NCBI RefSeq assembly: GCF_030413635.1
Contig: NZ_CP129235.1
Span: 1,426,001 to 1,490,000, forward strand
DNA: 64,000 bases
From: Planococcus shenhongbingii
GTDB lineage: Bacteria > Bacillota > Bacilli > Bacillales_A > Planococcaceae
Reading direction: 5' to 3'
The position numbers and the translations under genes are program-made. Below are positions 25,178 through 35,765 of the stretch, piece by piece (position 1 is the stretch's first letter; each line of letters opens with the position of its first letter). The notes beneath the pieces were generated by a model that searched no databases, had not been told where the DNA came from, and saw only the letters and a program-made list of their open reading frames with translations.

Positions 25178-28100
25178 TTGTCAATGGTTTATCCGCATAT
25201 AAGCACATCGGCTGATTTGCTGAAAAGCACGGTGCGCCTTGACGAACTTTTCCCTTTTCTCATGGAACAAGGGACAGCATCTGCTGCCATCGTCAATACA
25301 AAACTATACGGCGTCCTTCCTTTTTGGGAAGCATGCCACAAGGCCGGCATCCACGGGGTGGTCGGCCTTTCCACGTTCATCGAATTTGAAGGCCAGCAGT
25401 ATCCGGTTGTGCTTTATGCGCAGACGAACACCGGCTATAAAAACTTATTAAAAATAACTAGCGCTTTATCGACCCGGGATAAAACGGCACTTCCGGAATC
25501 CTGGTTAAAAGCTTACCGCGAGGGTTTAATATGTGCGATTCCGAATAAAACCGAATGGACAATGGCAAACGCAATGGAAGCTTTGGGTTATTTGAAATCC
25601 GTTTTCAGTGAACGCTGCTATGGCAGCATTGAACGGCCCGGCGGAGAAAAAATGGCAGAAGAAGACAGCTTCTCAGCTAGTTGCGGTCAATTGGAAATAC
25701 CGATTATGGCGACGCAGGAAACCCGTTATTTGCAGGAAGCTGATGCTTTTGCATTTGAAGTTGCTTCTGCCATTGGCCAAGGGCTTAAAATGAGTGATGC
25801 AGAACGGAAACGCCCTGAACACACAAAAGCGTATGTTCCTGCAGCCGAAGAATTCGCTGCCTGGTTTTCATCTAATCCGGAGTGGTTGGATGAAACAAAG
25901 AAAATGCTGGCAAGCTGCCAAGTGGCCATTCCGATGAATCAGCAATTGCTGCCGGTATTTCCTTTAGCGGAGGGAATTGACCGGCGTGCGTATATTTTAG
26001 AGCTTTGCCAGAATGGCCTGGCGGATCGGGTTCCAGGTTACTCCGATTCTTATACGGAACGCTTGCAGTATGAATTATCCGTGATCGGCAACATGGGATA
26101 TATCGATTATTTCCTGATTGTTTCGGATTTCATGAAATTTGCACGGGACAATGGCATTTTGACAGGACCGGGTCGGGGTTCATCGGCAAGTTCACTGGTG
26201 GCATTTTCGCTTCGAATCACCGATGTCGATCCGCTGGAACATGGACTGCTATTTGAACGTTTTTTAAATCCTGAACGGGTTACGCTCCCGGACATCGACA
26301 TCGATTTTGCCGATCATCGCCGGCATGAAGTGGTCGAATACGTAGCGAAGAAATACGGCGACGCCCGCACTGCTCAAATCATTACATTCGGGACGCTGTC
26401 AGCAAAAGCAGTCGCACGGGATACTGCCCGCGTTTTCGGTTTTGAAGCAGAAGAACTGGATGCCATATCGAAGATGATCCCGAATCGAATCGGTACAACT
26501 TTAAGGTCGGCGCTAAAAGAATCTCCGGCTTTAAATGACTGGATTATTGAAAAAGAAGAGCGCAAACTATGGTTCAAGACGGCATTGAAACTTGAAGGTT
26601 TGCCGCGCCACGCCTCGACTCATGCAGCTGGCGTGATTTTGAGCCCAACCCCGCTAGTCGACCATGTGCCGATTGAAAAAGGCAGTGAAGACATCTACAT
26701 CACACAATGGCCGATGGGAGAGCTTGAAGCGGTAGGTTTATTAAAAATGGACTTTTTAGGATTGCGGAATTTAACGATACTTGAACAAATTCGCCGGCTT
26801 GTGCATATGGATACGAAAAAATGGGTCGATTACAGCAGCATCTCTTTAAAGGACAATGCGACCTATGCATTGCTGGCAGCTTCAGATACTACGGGAATCT
26901 TCCAGCTGGAATCTGACGGCATGCGCCGGGCGCTTCAGCAAATCCGTCCGACAGCATTCGGCGATATCGTAGCAGTCAATGCGCTGTTCCGGCCGGGGCC
27001 GATGGAATTTATCCCGCTTTATGCAAAACGAAAACATAAACAAGAACAAGTCGATTATGTCCATCCCATACTTGAACCGATTTTAAGTGAGACTTACGGA
27101 GTCATAGTTTATCAGGAGCAAATCATGCAGATTGCCGCCAAAATGGCAGGCTTTTCACTAGGAGAAGCAGATTTGCTGAGACGGGCAGTCAGCAAAAAAA
27201 AGCGTGAAATTCTCCACGAGGAACGGCTGCACTTCACCCGCGGAGCGATGGCGAAAGGCTTTACGGAAGCGGCCGCTACAGAAGTCTATAACTTGATCGT
27301 CCGTTTCGCTGACTATGGTTTTCCGAAAAGCCATGCCGTTGCTTACAGCATGATTTCTTATCAGCTGGCTTTCATGAAAACCCATTATGCCGTTTATTTT
27401 TACGCGGCTATCTTAGCGAATAGTGCAGGGAACGCTGAAAAAACGCAGCAATTGCTGCAGGAAATAAAAGAAAAGAAAATTGGCCTGTTGCCGCCTTCCG
27501 TCCAAAAAAGCTTTTATTCGTTTTCGGTCGAAGAAGGCCAGATTCGAATAGGATTGAACACGGTCAAAGGAGTGCCGGGAAGTGCCGTCAAGGCGTTGAT
27601 GGAAGCCCGGAAAGAAGGTCCGTTTACCAGCATGTTCGATATCGCGGAGCGCATTTCTGCCATCCATTTTACCCGCAAAGCATTCGAACCGTTGATTAAA
27701 GCAGGGGCATTGGATGATTTTGGGCTGGACCGGGCAGTATTGCTTGCCTCTCTGGACAGCGCCATAAAACATGCAGAACTGGTGAAACCGAACGAAGAAC
27801 CGGGATTATTTGACGATATGGGCACGAGTTTTATGAAACCCAAATATGCAAAAGCCAATCCAATCCCAGAGAATATGAAACTGGATTTTGAAAAAGAAGT
27901 TCTCGGCTTTTATTTATCAACGCATCCAATCGCCAGAGAAAAAGAAAAACGGGCGAAAAATTTTGCGGAATTGAAAGATTTGAAAAACAAGCGGGACCGG
28001 GAGCAAGTAGCTGTTCTTGGCATGGTGGAGGAAATCAAACGGATTCGTACAAAAAAAGGAGATGCCATGGCATTTGTCAGTCTGCAGGATGATACCGGCC

Positions 28101-28240
28101 TGGCTTCTGTCACGTTGTTTCCGAAAGAATATGCGAAATACAATGTGCTGTTAGAACAGCATGCCGTCCTGGAAATACAAGGAGCCATTGAAAACCGCAA
28201 TCATAAAGTTTCAGTTATTTGTAAATCGATTGAAACATAA
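25178..28240 (+). CDS. dnaE: DNA polymerase III alpha subunit DnaE
   Basis: A 1020-residue C-family polymerase, the Gram-positive DnaE that extends primers before PolC takes over. It has GPGRGSSASSLV and the catalytic PDIDIDF (about residues 330-375), FRPGPMEFIP, a helix-hairpin-helix and a C-terminal OB fold (about 930-1010). The N-terminal PHP domain has lost its metal motifs: MSMVYPHISTSADLL stands where HxHSxYS would be. I choose the TTG 6 bp behind AAGGAGG because MSMVYPH then aligns with B. subtilis MSFVHLQ; an ATG 6 bp later is the alternative. Confidence 0.94.
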   Translation: MSMVYPHISTSADLLKSTVRLDELFPFLMEQGTASAAIVNTKLYGVLPFWEACHKAGIHGVVGLSTFIEFEGQQYPVVLYAQTNTGYKNLLKITSALSTRDKTALPESWLKAYREGLICAIPNKTEWTMANAMEALGYLKSVFSERCYGSIERPGGEKMAEEDSFSASCGQLEIPIMATQETRYLQEADAFAFEVASAIGQGLKMSDAERKRPEHTKAYVPAAEEFAAWFSSNPEWLDETKKMLASCQVAIPMNQQLLPVFPLAEGIDRRAYILELCQNGLADRVPGYSDSYTERLQYELSVIGNMGYIDYFLIVSDFMKFARDNGILTGPGRGSSASSLVAFSLRITDVDPLEHGLLFERFLNPERVTLPDIDIDFADHRRHEVVEYVAKKYGDARTAQIITFGTLSAKAVARDTARVFGFEAEELDAISKMIPNRIGTTLRSALKESPALNDWIIEKEERKLWFKTALKLEGLPRHASTHAAGVILSPTPLVDHVPIEKGSEDIYITQWPMGELEAVGLLKMDFLGLRNLTILEQIRRLVHMDTKKWVDYSSISLKDNATYALLAASDTTGIFQLESDGMRRALQQIRPTAFGDIVAVNALFRPGPMEFIPLYAKRKHKQEQVDYVHPILEPILSETYGVIVYQEQIMQIAAKMAGFSLGEADLLRRAVSKKKREILHEERLHFTRGAMAKGFTEAAATEVYNLIVRFADYGFPKSHAVAYSMISYQLAFMKTHYAVYFYAAILANSAGNAEKTQQLLQEIKEKKIGLLPPSVQKSFYSFSVEEGQIRIGLNTVKGVPGSAVKALMEARKEGPFTSMFDIAERISAIHFTRKAFEPLIKAGALDDFGLDRAVLLASLDSAIKHAELVKPNEEPGLFDDMGTSFMKPKYAKANPIPENMKLDFEKEVLGFYLSTHPIAREKEKRAKNFAELKDLKNKRDREQVAVLGMVEEIKRIRTKKGDAMAFVSLQDDTGLASVTLFPKEYAKYNVLLEQHAVLEIQGAIENRNHKVSVICKSIET

Positions 28241-28254
28241 TGGCAGTTGGCAGA

Positions 28255-28308
28255 GAAAAAAAGACTGTAAACCATCTTGGAATTTTCCGGCTGGTGACAG
28301 TCTTTTTT
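28255..28308 (+). terminator. Terminator after dnaE
   Basis: AAAAAGACTGT and ACAGTCTTTTT form the outer stem, then a T-run. Confidence 0.75.
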
Positions 28309-28370
28309 TATGGCTATTTGGGCGGGGATATTACTGAAGATTCGGCGAAATCCGCTTAAAAGCTCCAATC

Positions 28371-28402
28371 ACTGCTTTTCTGTCAAGAAAAGCAGTTTTT
28401 TC
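28371..28402 (+). terminator. Second terminator before the FadR-type gene
   Basis: ACTGCTTTTCT pairs perfectly with AGAAAAGCAGT across GTCA, then T6. It insulates the following promoter from dnaE read-through. Confidence 0.8.
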
Positions 28403-28457
28403 TTTACGGCAAGTGAAAAATTTTGTATCCTAAACATTATGAGTGGCCAGACCACTT
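28403..28457 (+). promoter_or_regulatory. Promoter and FadR-type operator of the fadR-accDA unit
   Basis: TTTACG (28403-28408), 17 bp, TATCCT (28426-28431), followed immediately by the semi-palindrome AGTGGCCAGACCACT (28442-28456). The latter contains TGGccaGACCA, close to the TGGTnnGACCA pattern bound by FadR-subfamily GntR proteins. Its place just after the expected start point suits autorepression. Confidence 0.6.
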
Positions 28458-28485
28458 TCAAATTAATGGAAACCGAGGAGCAATC

Positions 28486-29139
28486 ATGAAACAACCAAAG
28501 CGATATTTAGATGTAGTGAGAGATATTCGTGACATGATTCGGCGGGAAAAAATCCGGCCGGGCGACCGTATTCCATCTGAAAGAGAATTGGCTGAAACAA
28601 TGCAAGTCGGAAGGTCGACTCTTCGGGAAGCACTTCGCAGCCTGGAGCTGCTGGGCCTGATTGAAACCCGGAGAGGAGAAGGCACGTTTCTGGCAGACCA
28701 CAGAAATCATCAGCTAGTAGAAGTTTTATCCACGTTCATATTGCAGGACAACCAATCACAAAAAGATGTTTGGGAAACAAGGCTTATGCATGAGGCTGCG
28801 GCAATTCGTCTGATTTGCCAAAATGATTCGCTGAGCGGGCTGCTTGTATGGGATAGCTTCAAAAAAAGGCTGGACGGAGATGAAGGTTTTCTGCGGGAAG
28901 ATTTCGTCCGTGAAGTAATGGTACTGTCCGGAAATCGTTTATCTTTAAAAATTTGGTTTTTATTGCAGCAATATAGCGGCAATCCTTATGCAGAAACTGT
29001 CAGTGAACCGGAAAAAGAACTCATACTGCCGATACTGAATGCGCTCGAACAGCGTGACACAGAGTCAGCCGTCCAGTCCTTCAAAATATGGAGTGGATGG
29101 ATACAAAAGAGGAGAATGCAAAATGGCGATGATTCGTGA
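28486..29139 (+). CDS. FadR-subfamily GntR regulator
   Basis: A 217-residue regulator. Residues 1-70 are a GntR winged helix with [43 protein letters not shown], the signature of the family; the rest is a shortened FCD-like helical effector domain (about 95-215). The ATG follows GAGGAG. The stop overlaps the accD start by 17 bp, so it is in the accDA operon and probably controls malonyl-CoA supply. In B. subtilis this slot holds malS (ytsJ), from memory. Confidence 0.85.
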   Translation: MKQPKRYLDVVRDIRDMIRREKIRPGDRIPSERELAETMQVGRSTLREALRSLELLGLIETRRGEGTFLADHRNHQLVEVLSTFILQDNQSQKDVWETRLMHEAAAIRLICQNDSLSGLLVWDSFKKRLDGDEGFLREDFVREVMVLSGNRLSLKIWFLLQQYSGNPYAETVSEPEKELILPILNALEQRDTESAVQSFKIWSGWIQKRRMQNGDDS

Positions 29140-29995
29140 GATTTTCAAACGAAACAAAGACAAAAGAGAAACTACAATTCCAACAAAAAAATCCAAAGAT
29201 GTTCCTGAAGGATTAATGACCAAATGTCCTTCTTGTAAACATATTACGCTGACTAAAGAGCTCATCAAACTTCATAAAGTATGTCCGAAATGCGATCATC
29301 ACTTTAAAATGACCGCCTACGAGCGGATTGAAAGCTTGCTGGATGAAGAAACATTTACATCCATGGACGACCATTTGAAATCCGAGAATCCTTTAGGATT
29401 TCCAGGGTATTCTGAAAAAATCCAGTCTGACAGTGAGAAAACCGGATTAAATGAAGCGGTGCTTACAGGTTCCGGGTTGCTTAAAGGCCAGAAAGTGGTC
29501 GTGGCAATTATGGATTCTCATTTCCGGATGGGCTCGATGGGCTCTGTCGTAGGGGAAAAAATTACACGGGCGATTGAAGCGGCAACTAAACAGCGTTTGC
29601 CATTTATCATTTTTACAGCAAGCGGAGGGGCACGCATGCAGGAAGGCGTATTGTCATTGATGCAAATGGCCAAAACGAGCGTTGCCTTGAAACGCCACAG
29701 CAATGAAGGCTTGCTGTTCATTTCGGTTCTGACGCATCCGACGACAGGCGGAGTTTCAGCAAGTTTCGCTTCTGTCGGGGATATCAATATTGCCGAACCA
29801 AAAGCGCTGATCGGGTTCGCGGGACGCCGGGTAATCGAGCAGACTGTCCGGGAAAAGCTGCCTGAGAATTTTCAGACAGCAGAGTTTTTGCTGGAACATG
29901 GCCAGCTGGATGCCGTAGTTCATCGTGAGAACATGCAAGATACATTAGCGACACTCGTGCGATTGCACAATAAGGGGGCAGAAAAAAATGCCTAA
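29123..29995 (+). CDS. accD: Acetyl-CoA carboxylase carboxyltransferase beta subunit AccD
   Basis: A 290-residue subunit that, with AccA, moves the carboxyl group from biotin to acetyl-CoA to give malonyl-CoA for fatty acid synthesis. The N-terminal zinc ribbon is CPSC ... CPKC (about residues 34-56). The crotonase-like core has [12 protein letters not shown] and the oxyanion loop [10 protein letters not shown]. The ribosome site AGAGGAGAA lies inside the end of the upstream regulator gene. It overlaps accA by 8 bp. Confidence 0.95.
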   Translation: MAMIREIFKRNKDKRETTIPTKKSKDVPEGLMTKCPSCKHITLTKELIKLHKVCPKCDHHFKMTAYERIESLLDEETFTSMDDHLKSENPLGFPGYSEKIQSDSEKTGLNEAVLTGSGLLKGQKVVVAIMDSHFRMGSMGSVVGEKITRAIEAATKQRLPFIIFTASGGARMQEGVLSLMQMAKTSVALKRHSNEGLLFISVLTHPTTGGVSASFASVGDINIAEPKALIGFAGRRVIEQTVREKLPENFQTAEFLLEHGQLDAVVHRENMQDTLATLVRLHNKGAEKNA

Positions 29996-30959
29996 AAATA
30001 CTGCGGCACCGAAAACATTGGCTTTTGAAGAACCATTGATTCAGTTGCGCCAAAAAATTGATGAACTGAAAGAATATACAAAGACTGCAGAAGTCGATTT
30101 AAGTTCAGAAATCCAAAGCTTGGAAGAGCGATTATCCAAGCTCGAAAATGATATCTATGAAAATATGAAACCATGGGACCGTGTTCAAGTGGCACGCCAC
30201 CCTGAGCGCCCGACAACGCTCGATTATATTCCGATCTTGTTTGAAGATTTTATTGAACTGCATGGCGATCGGCTTTATGGCGATGACGAAGCAATCGTCG
30301 GTGGAATTGCTTCTTTCAACGGCCAGCCGGTCACTGTTATCGGCCACCAGCGGGGAAAAAGCACAAAAGAAAATATACGCCGCAATTTCGGAATGCCTCA
30401 TCCAGAAGGCTATAGAAAAGCGCTGCGCTTGATGAAACAGGCAGAAAAGTTCAAACGCCCGATTATTTGCTTGATTGATACAAAAGGTGCGTATCCAGGG
30501 AAAGCTGCCGAAGAACGCGGCCAAAGCGAAGCGATTGCCCGCAATCTGGTTGAAATGGCGGGGCTTGAGGTCCCCGTTGTGTCAATCGTCATTGGTGAAG
30601 GCGGGAGCGGTGGTGCACTGGCCCTTGGCGTCGGCAACCATATTTTGATGCTTGAGAATTCAACGTTCTCTGTTATTTCTCCGGAAGGTGCTGCGTCGAT
30701 TTTATGGAAAGATTCTGCGCTTGCCCAAACAGCAGCAGAAGCGATGAAAATTACAGCGCCGGATCTGCTGGAGATGAAAATCATCGAGCGAATGATTCCA
30801 GAAGTCCGGGGAGGCGCCCATCACGACTATGATAAACAAGCCCGCTTTATCGGCGAAGCGATCAAACAGTCTTTGGATGAACTAAATGAGTTATCCGAAC
30901 AGCAATTAATTGATCAGCGTTATGATAAATTCAAATCTATTGGGATTTTCAGCGAATAA
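29988..30959 (+). CDS. accA: Acetyl-CoA carboxylase carboxyltransferase alpha subunit AccA
   Basis: A 323-residue partner of AccD. An N-terminal coiled coil (about residues 12-60, [16 protein letters not shown] ...) is followed by the crotonase-like domain with [19 protein letters not shown] and the glycine-rich oxyanion stretch [16 protein letters not shown]. It starts within the last codons of accD (8-bp overlap, AAGGGGGCAG as ribosome site) and ends at a strong terminator. Confidence 0.95.
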   Translation: MPKNTAAPKTLAFEEPLIQLRQKIDELKEYTKTAEVDLSSEIQSLEERLSKLENDIYENMKPWDRVQVARHPERPTTLDYIPILFEDFIELHGDRLYGDDEAIVGGIASFNGQPVTVIGHQRGKSTKENIRRNFGMPHPEGYRKALRLMKQAEKFKRPIICLIDTKGAYPGKAAEERGQSEAIARNLVEMAGLEVPVVSIVIGEGGSGGALALGVGNHILMLENSTFSVISPEGAASILWKDSALAQTAAEAMKITAPDLLEMKIIERMIPEVRGGAHHDYDKQARFIGEAIKQSLDELNELSEQQLIDQRYDKFKSIGIFSE

Positions 30960-30960
30960 A

Positions 30961-30987
30961 GAAACCGCCCAGGCGGTTTCTTTTTTT
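30961..30987 (+). terminator. Terminator after accA
   Basis: GAAACCGCC pairs with GGCGGTTTC, then T7. Confidence 0.9.
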
Positions 30988-31075
30988 GTTCGATTCTGCC
31001 GTTACAAAATCTTGATGAAAGAATTATGTTCAAGACTGACAGGTGGGAATCCACATGGTATGGTGAAAAGAGTAA

Positions 31076-32059
<984 letters not shown>

Positions 32060-32081
32060 AATGCCAAATGGAGTGAGTATA

Positions 32082-33842
32082 TTGAGAAAAACAAAAATCG
32101 TCTGTACTATTGGACCAGCAAGTGAAACACCAGAACTTTTAGAGTCTTTAATCGAAGCCGGCATGAACGTTGCCCGTTTGAATTTTTCGCACGGCAACCA
32201 TGAAGAGCATGCGGCGCGCATTCAGCGCATCCGCGAAGCGTCTGAAAAAACCGGTAAGATTATCGGGATTCTTCTGGATACAAAAGGCCCTGAAATTCGG
32301 ACACATAATATGGAGAATAGTGGTATTGAATTGGCTACTGGACAATCGATTGCGATTTCAATGACTGAAGTATTGGGAACAAATGAAAAGTTTTCAATTA
32401 CTTATGACCATTTGATTGAAGATGTAAGTGAAGGTTCTATCATTTTGCTCGACGATGGTTTGATTGAATTGCGTGTCACCAGCATTGATAAAGAGAATGG
32501 CTTAATTCACACAACCGTTGAAAATGCAGGAACGCTGAAGAGCAAAAAAGGCGTGAACGTGCCAGGCGTTTCAGTGCAATTGCCAGGCATCACAGAAAAA
32601 GATGCACAGGATATTCTATTTGGTATTGAACAGGGTGTTGACTTTATCGCCGCTTCTTTTGTCAGAAGATCTTCTGACGTTATGGAAATCCGTGAGTTGC
32701 TGGAGAATAATAATGGCTCCCACATCCACATCATTCCAAAAATCGAGAACCAGGAAGGTGTCGATAATATTGACGAAATCCTTATGGTTTCAGATGGTTT
32801 AATGGTAGCGCGCGGTGACTTAGGGGTGGAAATCCCAGCGGAAGTAGTGCCTATTGTCCAAAAATCTTTGATCGAAAAATGCAATAGTGCCGGCAAACCG
32901 GTTATTACCGCTACCCAAATGCTGGACTCCATGCAGCGCAATCCACGCCCGACTCGCGCCGAAGCAAGCGACGTTGCCAATGCGATCTTTGATGGCACGG
33001 ATGCCATTATGTTGTCCGGAGAAACGGCAGCCGGTCTTTACCCAGTAGAGTCGGTCGAAACGATGCACCGCATTGCGATGACCACTGAAGATGCATTGAA
33101 TTATAAGCAAATTGTATCGACGCGCAGAAAAGAAAAAGAGTCGAATATGACAGAAGCAATTGGCCAAGCTGTCGCTTACACAGCTTTGAATTTGAAAGTG
33201 AAAGCGATTATTGCTCCTACCGAAAGCGGACATACAGCAAGAATGATTTCCAAATATCGTCCAGGCGCCATGATTATTGCAGTTACTTCTTCTGATATTC
33301 CATCGAGAAACTTGACGCTAGTATGGGGAGTCCAGCCGATTGTTGGAACAAAAGTGGAATCTACGGATGAATTGCTTGAAAATGCGGTTGATGAAAGCTT
33401 GAAGCATCATTATGTAAAACATGGTGATTTAGTTGTCATTACTGCAGGTGTTCCAGTCGGACAAGCAGGAACAACCAATCTTATGAAAGTCCATATAATT
33501 GGCGACAGTATTGCCAAAGGCCAAGGAATTGGTAAATCAGTTGCGTACGGAAACACGCTCGTTATCAGAAATGCCGAAGAAGCTGCCGGTATTGATACGG
33601 AAGGCAAAATCATTGTGACAATCGGCACTGACCGGGACATGATGCCAGCTATCCAGAATTGCGCCGGGATCATTACAGAAGAAGGCGGCTTAACAAGCCA
33701 TGCAGCTGTAGTGGGCTTAAGCCTTGGCATTCCGGTAATTGTCGGCGTGACAAATGCGACGTCGTTCATCCAAAATAACTACGATATTACAATTGATGCT
33801 GAAACCGGCATTATATACCACGGCCACGCTAGTGTTTTGTAA
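32082..33842 (+). CDS. pyk: Pyruvate kinase, long form
   Basis: A 586-residue enzyme making pyruvate and ATP from phosphoenolpyruvate. [14 protein letters not shown] at the start, the catalytic [12 protein letters not shown] and [13 protein letters not shown] are present. Residues about 475-586 form the extra C-terminal PEP-utiliser-like domain of Bacillus pyruvate kinases, with [11 protein letters not shown]. The start is TTG, 8 bp behind GGAGTGAG, giving the length of B. subtilis Pyk; an ATG seven codons upstream (at 32061) would add residues with no counterpart in that family. Confidence 0.95.
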   Translation: MRKTKIVCTIGPASETPELLESLIEAGMNVARLNFSHGNHEEHAARIQRIREASEKTGKIIGILLDTKGPEIRTHNMENSGIELATGQSIAISMTEVLGTNEKFSITYDHLIEDVSEGSIILLDDGLIELRVTSIDKENGLIHTTVENAGTLKSKKGVNVPGVSVQLPGITEKDAQDILFGIEQGVDFIAASFVRRSSDVMEIRELLENNNGSHIHIIPKIENQEGVDNIDEILMVSDGLMVARGDLGVEIPAEVVPIVQKSLIEKCNSAGKPVITATQMLDSMQRNPRPTRAEASDVANAIFDGTDAIMLSGETAAGLYPVESVETMHRIAMTTEDALNYKQIVSTRRKEKESNMTEAIGQAVAYTALNLKVKAIIAPTESGHTARMISKYRPGAMIIAVTSSDIPSRNLTLVWGVQPIVGTKVESTDELLENAVDESLKHHYVKHGDLVVITAGVPVGQAGTTNLMKVHIIGDSIAKGQGIGKSVAYGNTLVIRNAEEAAGIDTEGKIIVTIGTDRDMMPAIQNCAGIITEEGGLTSHAAVVGLSLGIPVIVGVTNATSFIQNNYDITIDAETGIIYHGHASVL

Positions 33843-33869
33843 CATCAGATTGGGAGGTCTTGTTGAACT

Positions 33870-34253
33870 ATGAAATGGCTATTTTTAGCCCTGATTCTTG
33901 TTCCGACTCTTGAATTGGCCCTTCTTATCTGGGCTGGAGGGAAAATCGGCTTTTTTGTAACACTTGCCATTATTCTTGGAACTGGATTGCTCGGTGCTTA
34001 TTTGGCGAAAAAGCAAGGTTTGAAGGCAATCCGGGATATCCAGGAGAGCTTCAGCCGGCTCCAGCCTCCTGGTGATCATTTGATGAACGCCGCCTTTGTT
34101 TTAGTTGGAGGCGTCTTATTACTGACTCCAGGTTTTATTTCAGATGCGATAGGTTTGACTCTGTTGTTTAAACCTACACAACTATTATATAAACCGCTGG
34201 TATATAAACTGATTCAGAAAAACATGAAAAACACTCGGGTTATCGTTCGGTAA
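33870..34253 (+). CDS. fxsA: FxsA-family membrane protein
   Basis: A 127-residue membrane protein of the FxsA family: two N-terminal helices starting LFLALILVPTLELALLIWAGG, the conserved GTGLLGAYLAKKQGL stretch (about residues 47-61) and a third helix with LLLTPGFISDAIGL. In E. coli FxsA overproduction relieves F-exclusion of phage T7; the role in Bacilli is unknown. Its last codons form the 5' arm of the terminator. ytvI, next in B. subtilis, is missing. Confidence 0.9.
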   Translation: MKWLFLALILVPTLELALLIWAGGKIGFFVTLAIILGTGLLGAYLAKKQGLKAIRDIQESFSRLQPPGDHLMNAAFVLVGGVLLLTPGFISDAIGLTLLFKPTQLLYKPLVYKLIQKNMKNTRVIVR

Positions 34254-34267
34254 TTCCGAGTGTTTTT
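34229..34267 (+). terminator. Terminator overlapping the end of fxsA
   Basis: AAACACTCGG, inside the fxsA coding region, pairs with CCGAGTGTTT beyond the stop codon; then TTTATC. Confidence 0.85.
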
Positions 34268-34293
34268 ATCTCTTTTTAGGAAAAAATTATAAA

Positions 34294-34336
34294 AACAAGC
34301 GTTTTCATTCACAAAGCCTTCGAAATTGATTATAAT
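34294..34336 (+). promoter_or_regulatory. citZ promoter with candidate cre site
   Basis: TTCACA (34308-34313), 17 bp, TATAAT (34331-34336) is a strong sigma-A promoter. Directly upstream, AACAAGCGTTTTCA (34294-34307) matches the CcpA cre consensus TGWAANCGNTNWCA except at its first three bases. A T-rich tract with a weak hairpin (34370-34400) lies in the leader. Confidence 0.65.
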
Positions 34337-34436
34337 GGCTAGGTAAGGGATTTGATTCAGATTCAAAAGCAAGAAAACCCATCATTCGGGCTTTTTTTTT
34401 GGAATGGTGAATTATACTGGAGAAGGAGCGATTAAT

Positions 34437-35552
34437 ATGACATCGGCAAAAGGTTTAGAAGGCGTAGTAGCAACTCAGTCAGCCATCAGTTCCATTATTG
34501 ATGACACACTTACATACGTTGGCTACGATATCGATGATTTGGCAGACAATGCTAGTTTTGAAGAAGTAGTTTATCTTCTTTGGCATCAGCGTTTGCCAAA
34601 AGCAGATGAACTAGCAGAATTAAAACAGCAATTAGCGGATGATATGTCAGTGCCGCAGGAAGTGCTGGATCATTTTAAAACATACCCAATTACTAAAGTT
34701 CACCCAATGGCGGCTCTTCGCACTGCAGTTTCAATGCTTGGACTGTTTGATGAAGAAGCAGAAGATATGAGCACTGAAGCGAATTACCGTAAAGCGATTC
34801 GCATCCAAGCGAAAATTTCTACACTTGTTACTGCTTTCGGCCGTATCCGTAAAGGTGAAGAACCAGTCGCACCTAAGAGCGATTTAAGCTATGCTGCAAA
34901 CTTCCTTTATATGCTTTCAGGCACTATGCCGGAAGATATTGAAGTGGAAGCATTCAACAAAGCGTTAGTGCTTCATGCAGACCACGAATTGAACGCATCA
35001 ACATTTACTGCTCGCGTTGCAGTAGCTACATTGTCTGATGTTTACTCAGGCGTAACTGCGGCAATCGGCGCATTAAAAGGTCCATTGCACGGTGGAGCAA
35101 ACGAACAGGTTATGAAAATGCTAACTGAAATCGGTTCTGTCGATAACGTTGATTCTTATATCAATGAAAAATTGGCGAATAAAGAAAAAATCATGGGCTT
35201 TGGACACCGCGTTTACCGCAAAGGCGATCCGCGTGCAAAACACTTGCGCGAAATGTCCCAAAAATTAACGAAAATCCGCAACGAAGAAAAATGGTACGAA
35301 ATGTCGATACGCATTGAAGAAATCGTGACAGGACAAAAAAATCTTCCACCAAACGTGGATTTCTATTCTGCTTCTGTTTACCATTCTTTAAATATCGAAC
35401 ATGATTTGTTTACGCCGATCTTCGCTGTTTCACGCACATCCGGCTGGTTGGCGCACATTCTTGAGCAATATGCAGACAACCGTTTAATCCGCCCACGTGC
35501 TGAATACATCGGACCTGGTATGCAAACATACGTATCAATTGAAGAAAGATAA
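34437..35552 (+). CDS. citZ: Citrate synthase
   Basis: A 371-residue enzyme condensing acetyl-CoA and oxaloacetate. Catalytic residues are in GPLHGGANEQV (His about 220), GFGHRVY (His about 259) and NVDFYSASVY (Asp about 310). The ATG follows GAAGGAGCG. First of the citZ-icd-mdh series, but separated from icd by a tandem repeat element rather than the short gap usual in Bacillus. Confidence 0.96.
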   Translation: MTSAKGLEGVVATQSAISSIIDDTLTYVGYDIDDLADNASFEEVVYLLWHQRLPKADELAELKQQLADDMSVPQEVLDHFKTYPITKVHPMAALRTAVSMLGLFDEEAEDMSTEANYRKAIRIQAKISTLVTAFGRIRKGEEPVAPKSDLSYAANFLYMLSGTMPEDIEVEAFNKALVLHADHELNASTFTARVAVATLSDVYSGVTAAIGALKGPLHGGANEQVMKMLTEIGSVDNVDSYINEKLANKEKIMGFGHRVYRKGDPRAKHLREMSQKLTKIRNEEKWYEMSIRIEEIVTGQKNLPPNVDFYSASVYHSLNIEHDLFTPIFAVSRTSGWLAHILEQYADNRLIRPRAEYIGPGMQTYVSIEER

Positions 35553-35555
35553 TTA

Positions 35556-35690
35556 AGAAAAGCGGAAGCGGCCGTTAAGCTCCGACAGGCTTAAGACCCG
35601 AGGAGTTGGCCGCTGAAGTCTAGACAAGAAAAGTGGAAGCGCCTGTTTAGTCCCTGAAGGCTTTAAACCTCGAGGGATTAGGCGCTGCAC
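35556..35690. repeat. Two tandem copies of the 'AAGCGC' hairpin repeat
   Basis: Copy 1 (35556-35626) runs AAGAAAAGCGGAAGCGGCC ... GGCCGCTGAAGTCTAGACAA; copy 2 (35627-35690) runs GAAAAGTGGAAGCGCCTG ... AGGCGCTGCACGC. Each folds into a long hairpin (GCGGCC/GGCCGC; GCGCCT with inner TAGTCCCT/AGGGATTA). Lies between citZ and icd. Confidence 0.75.
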
Positions 35691-35765
35691 GCATCAATCA
35701 AATAAACACCATAGGGCTAGCACATTGTGCAGCCCTATGAATTTGACCACAGGAGGCTATTACAA

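Noticed and set aside
32507..33007. A 166-codon frame antisense to pyk
   Set aside because: It mirrors conserved pyruvate kinase codons and has no recognisable domain or ribosome site.
35556..35690. The hairpin repeats as tRNA or 6S RNA genes
   Set aside because: They lack a cloverleaf or 6S bubble, and similar copies occur in several gaps.
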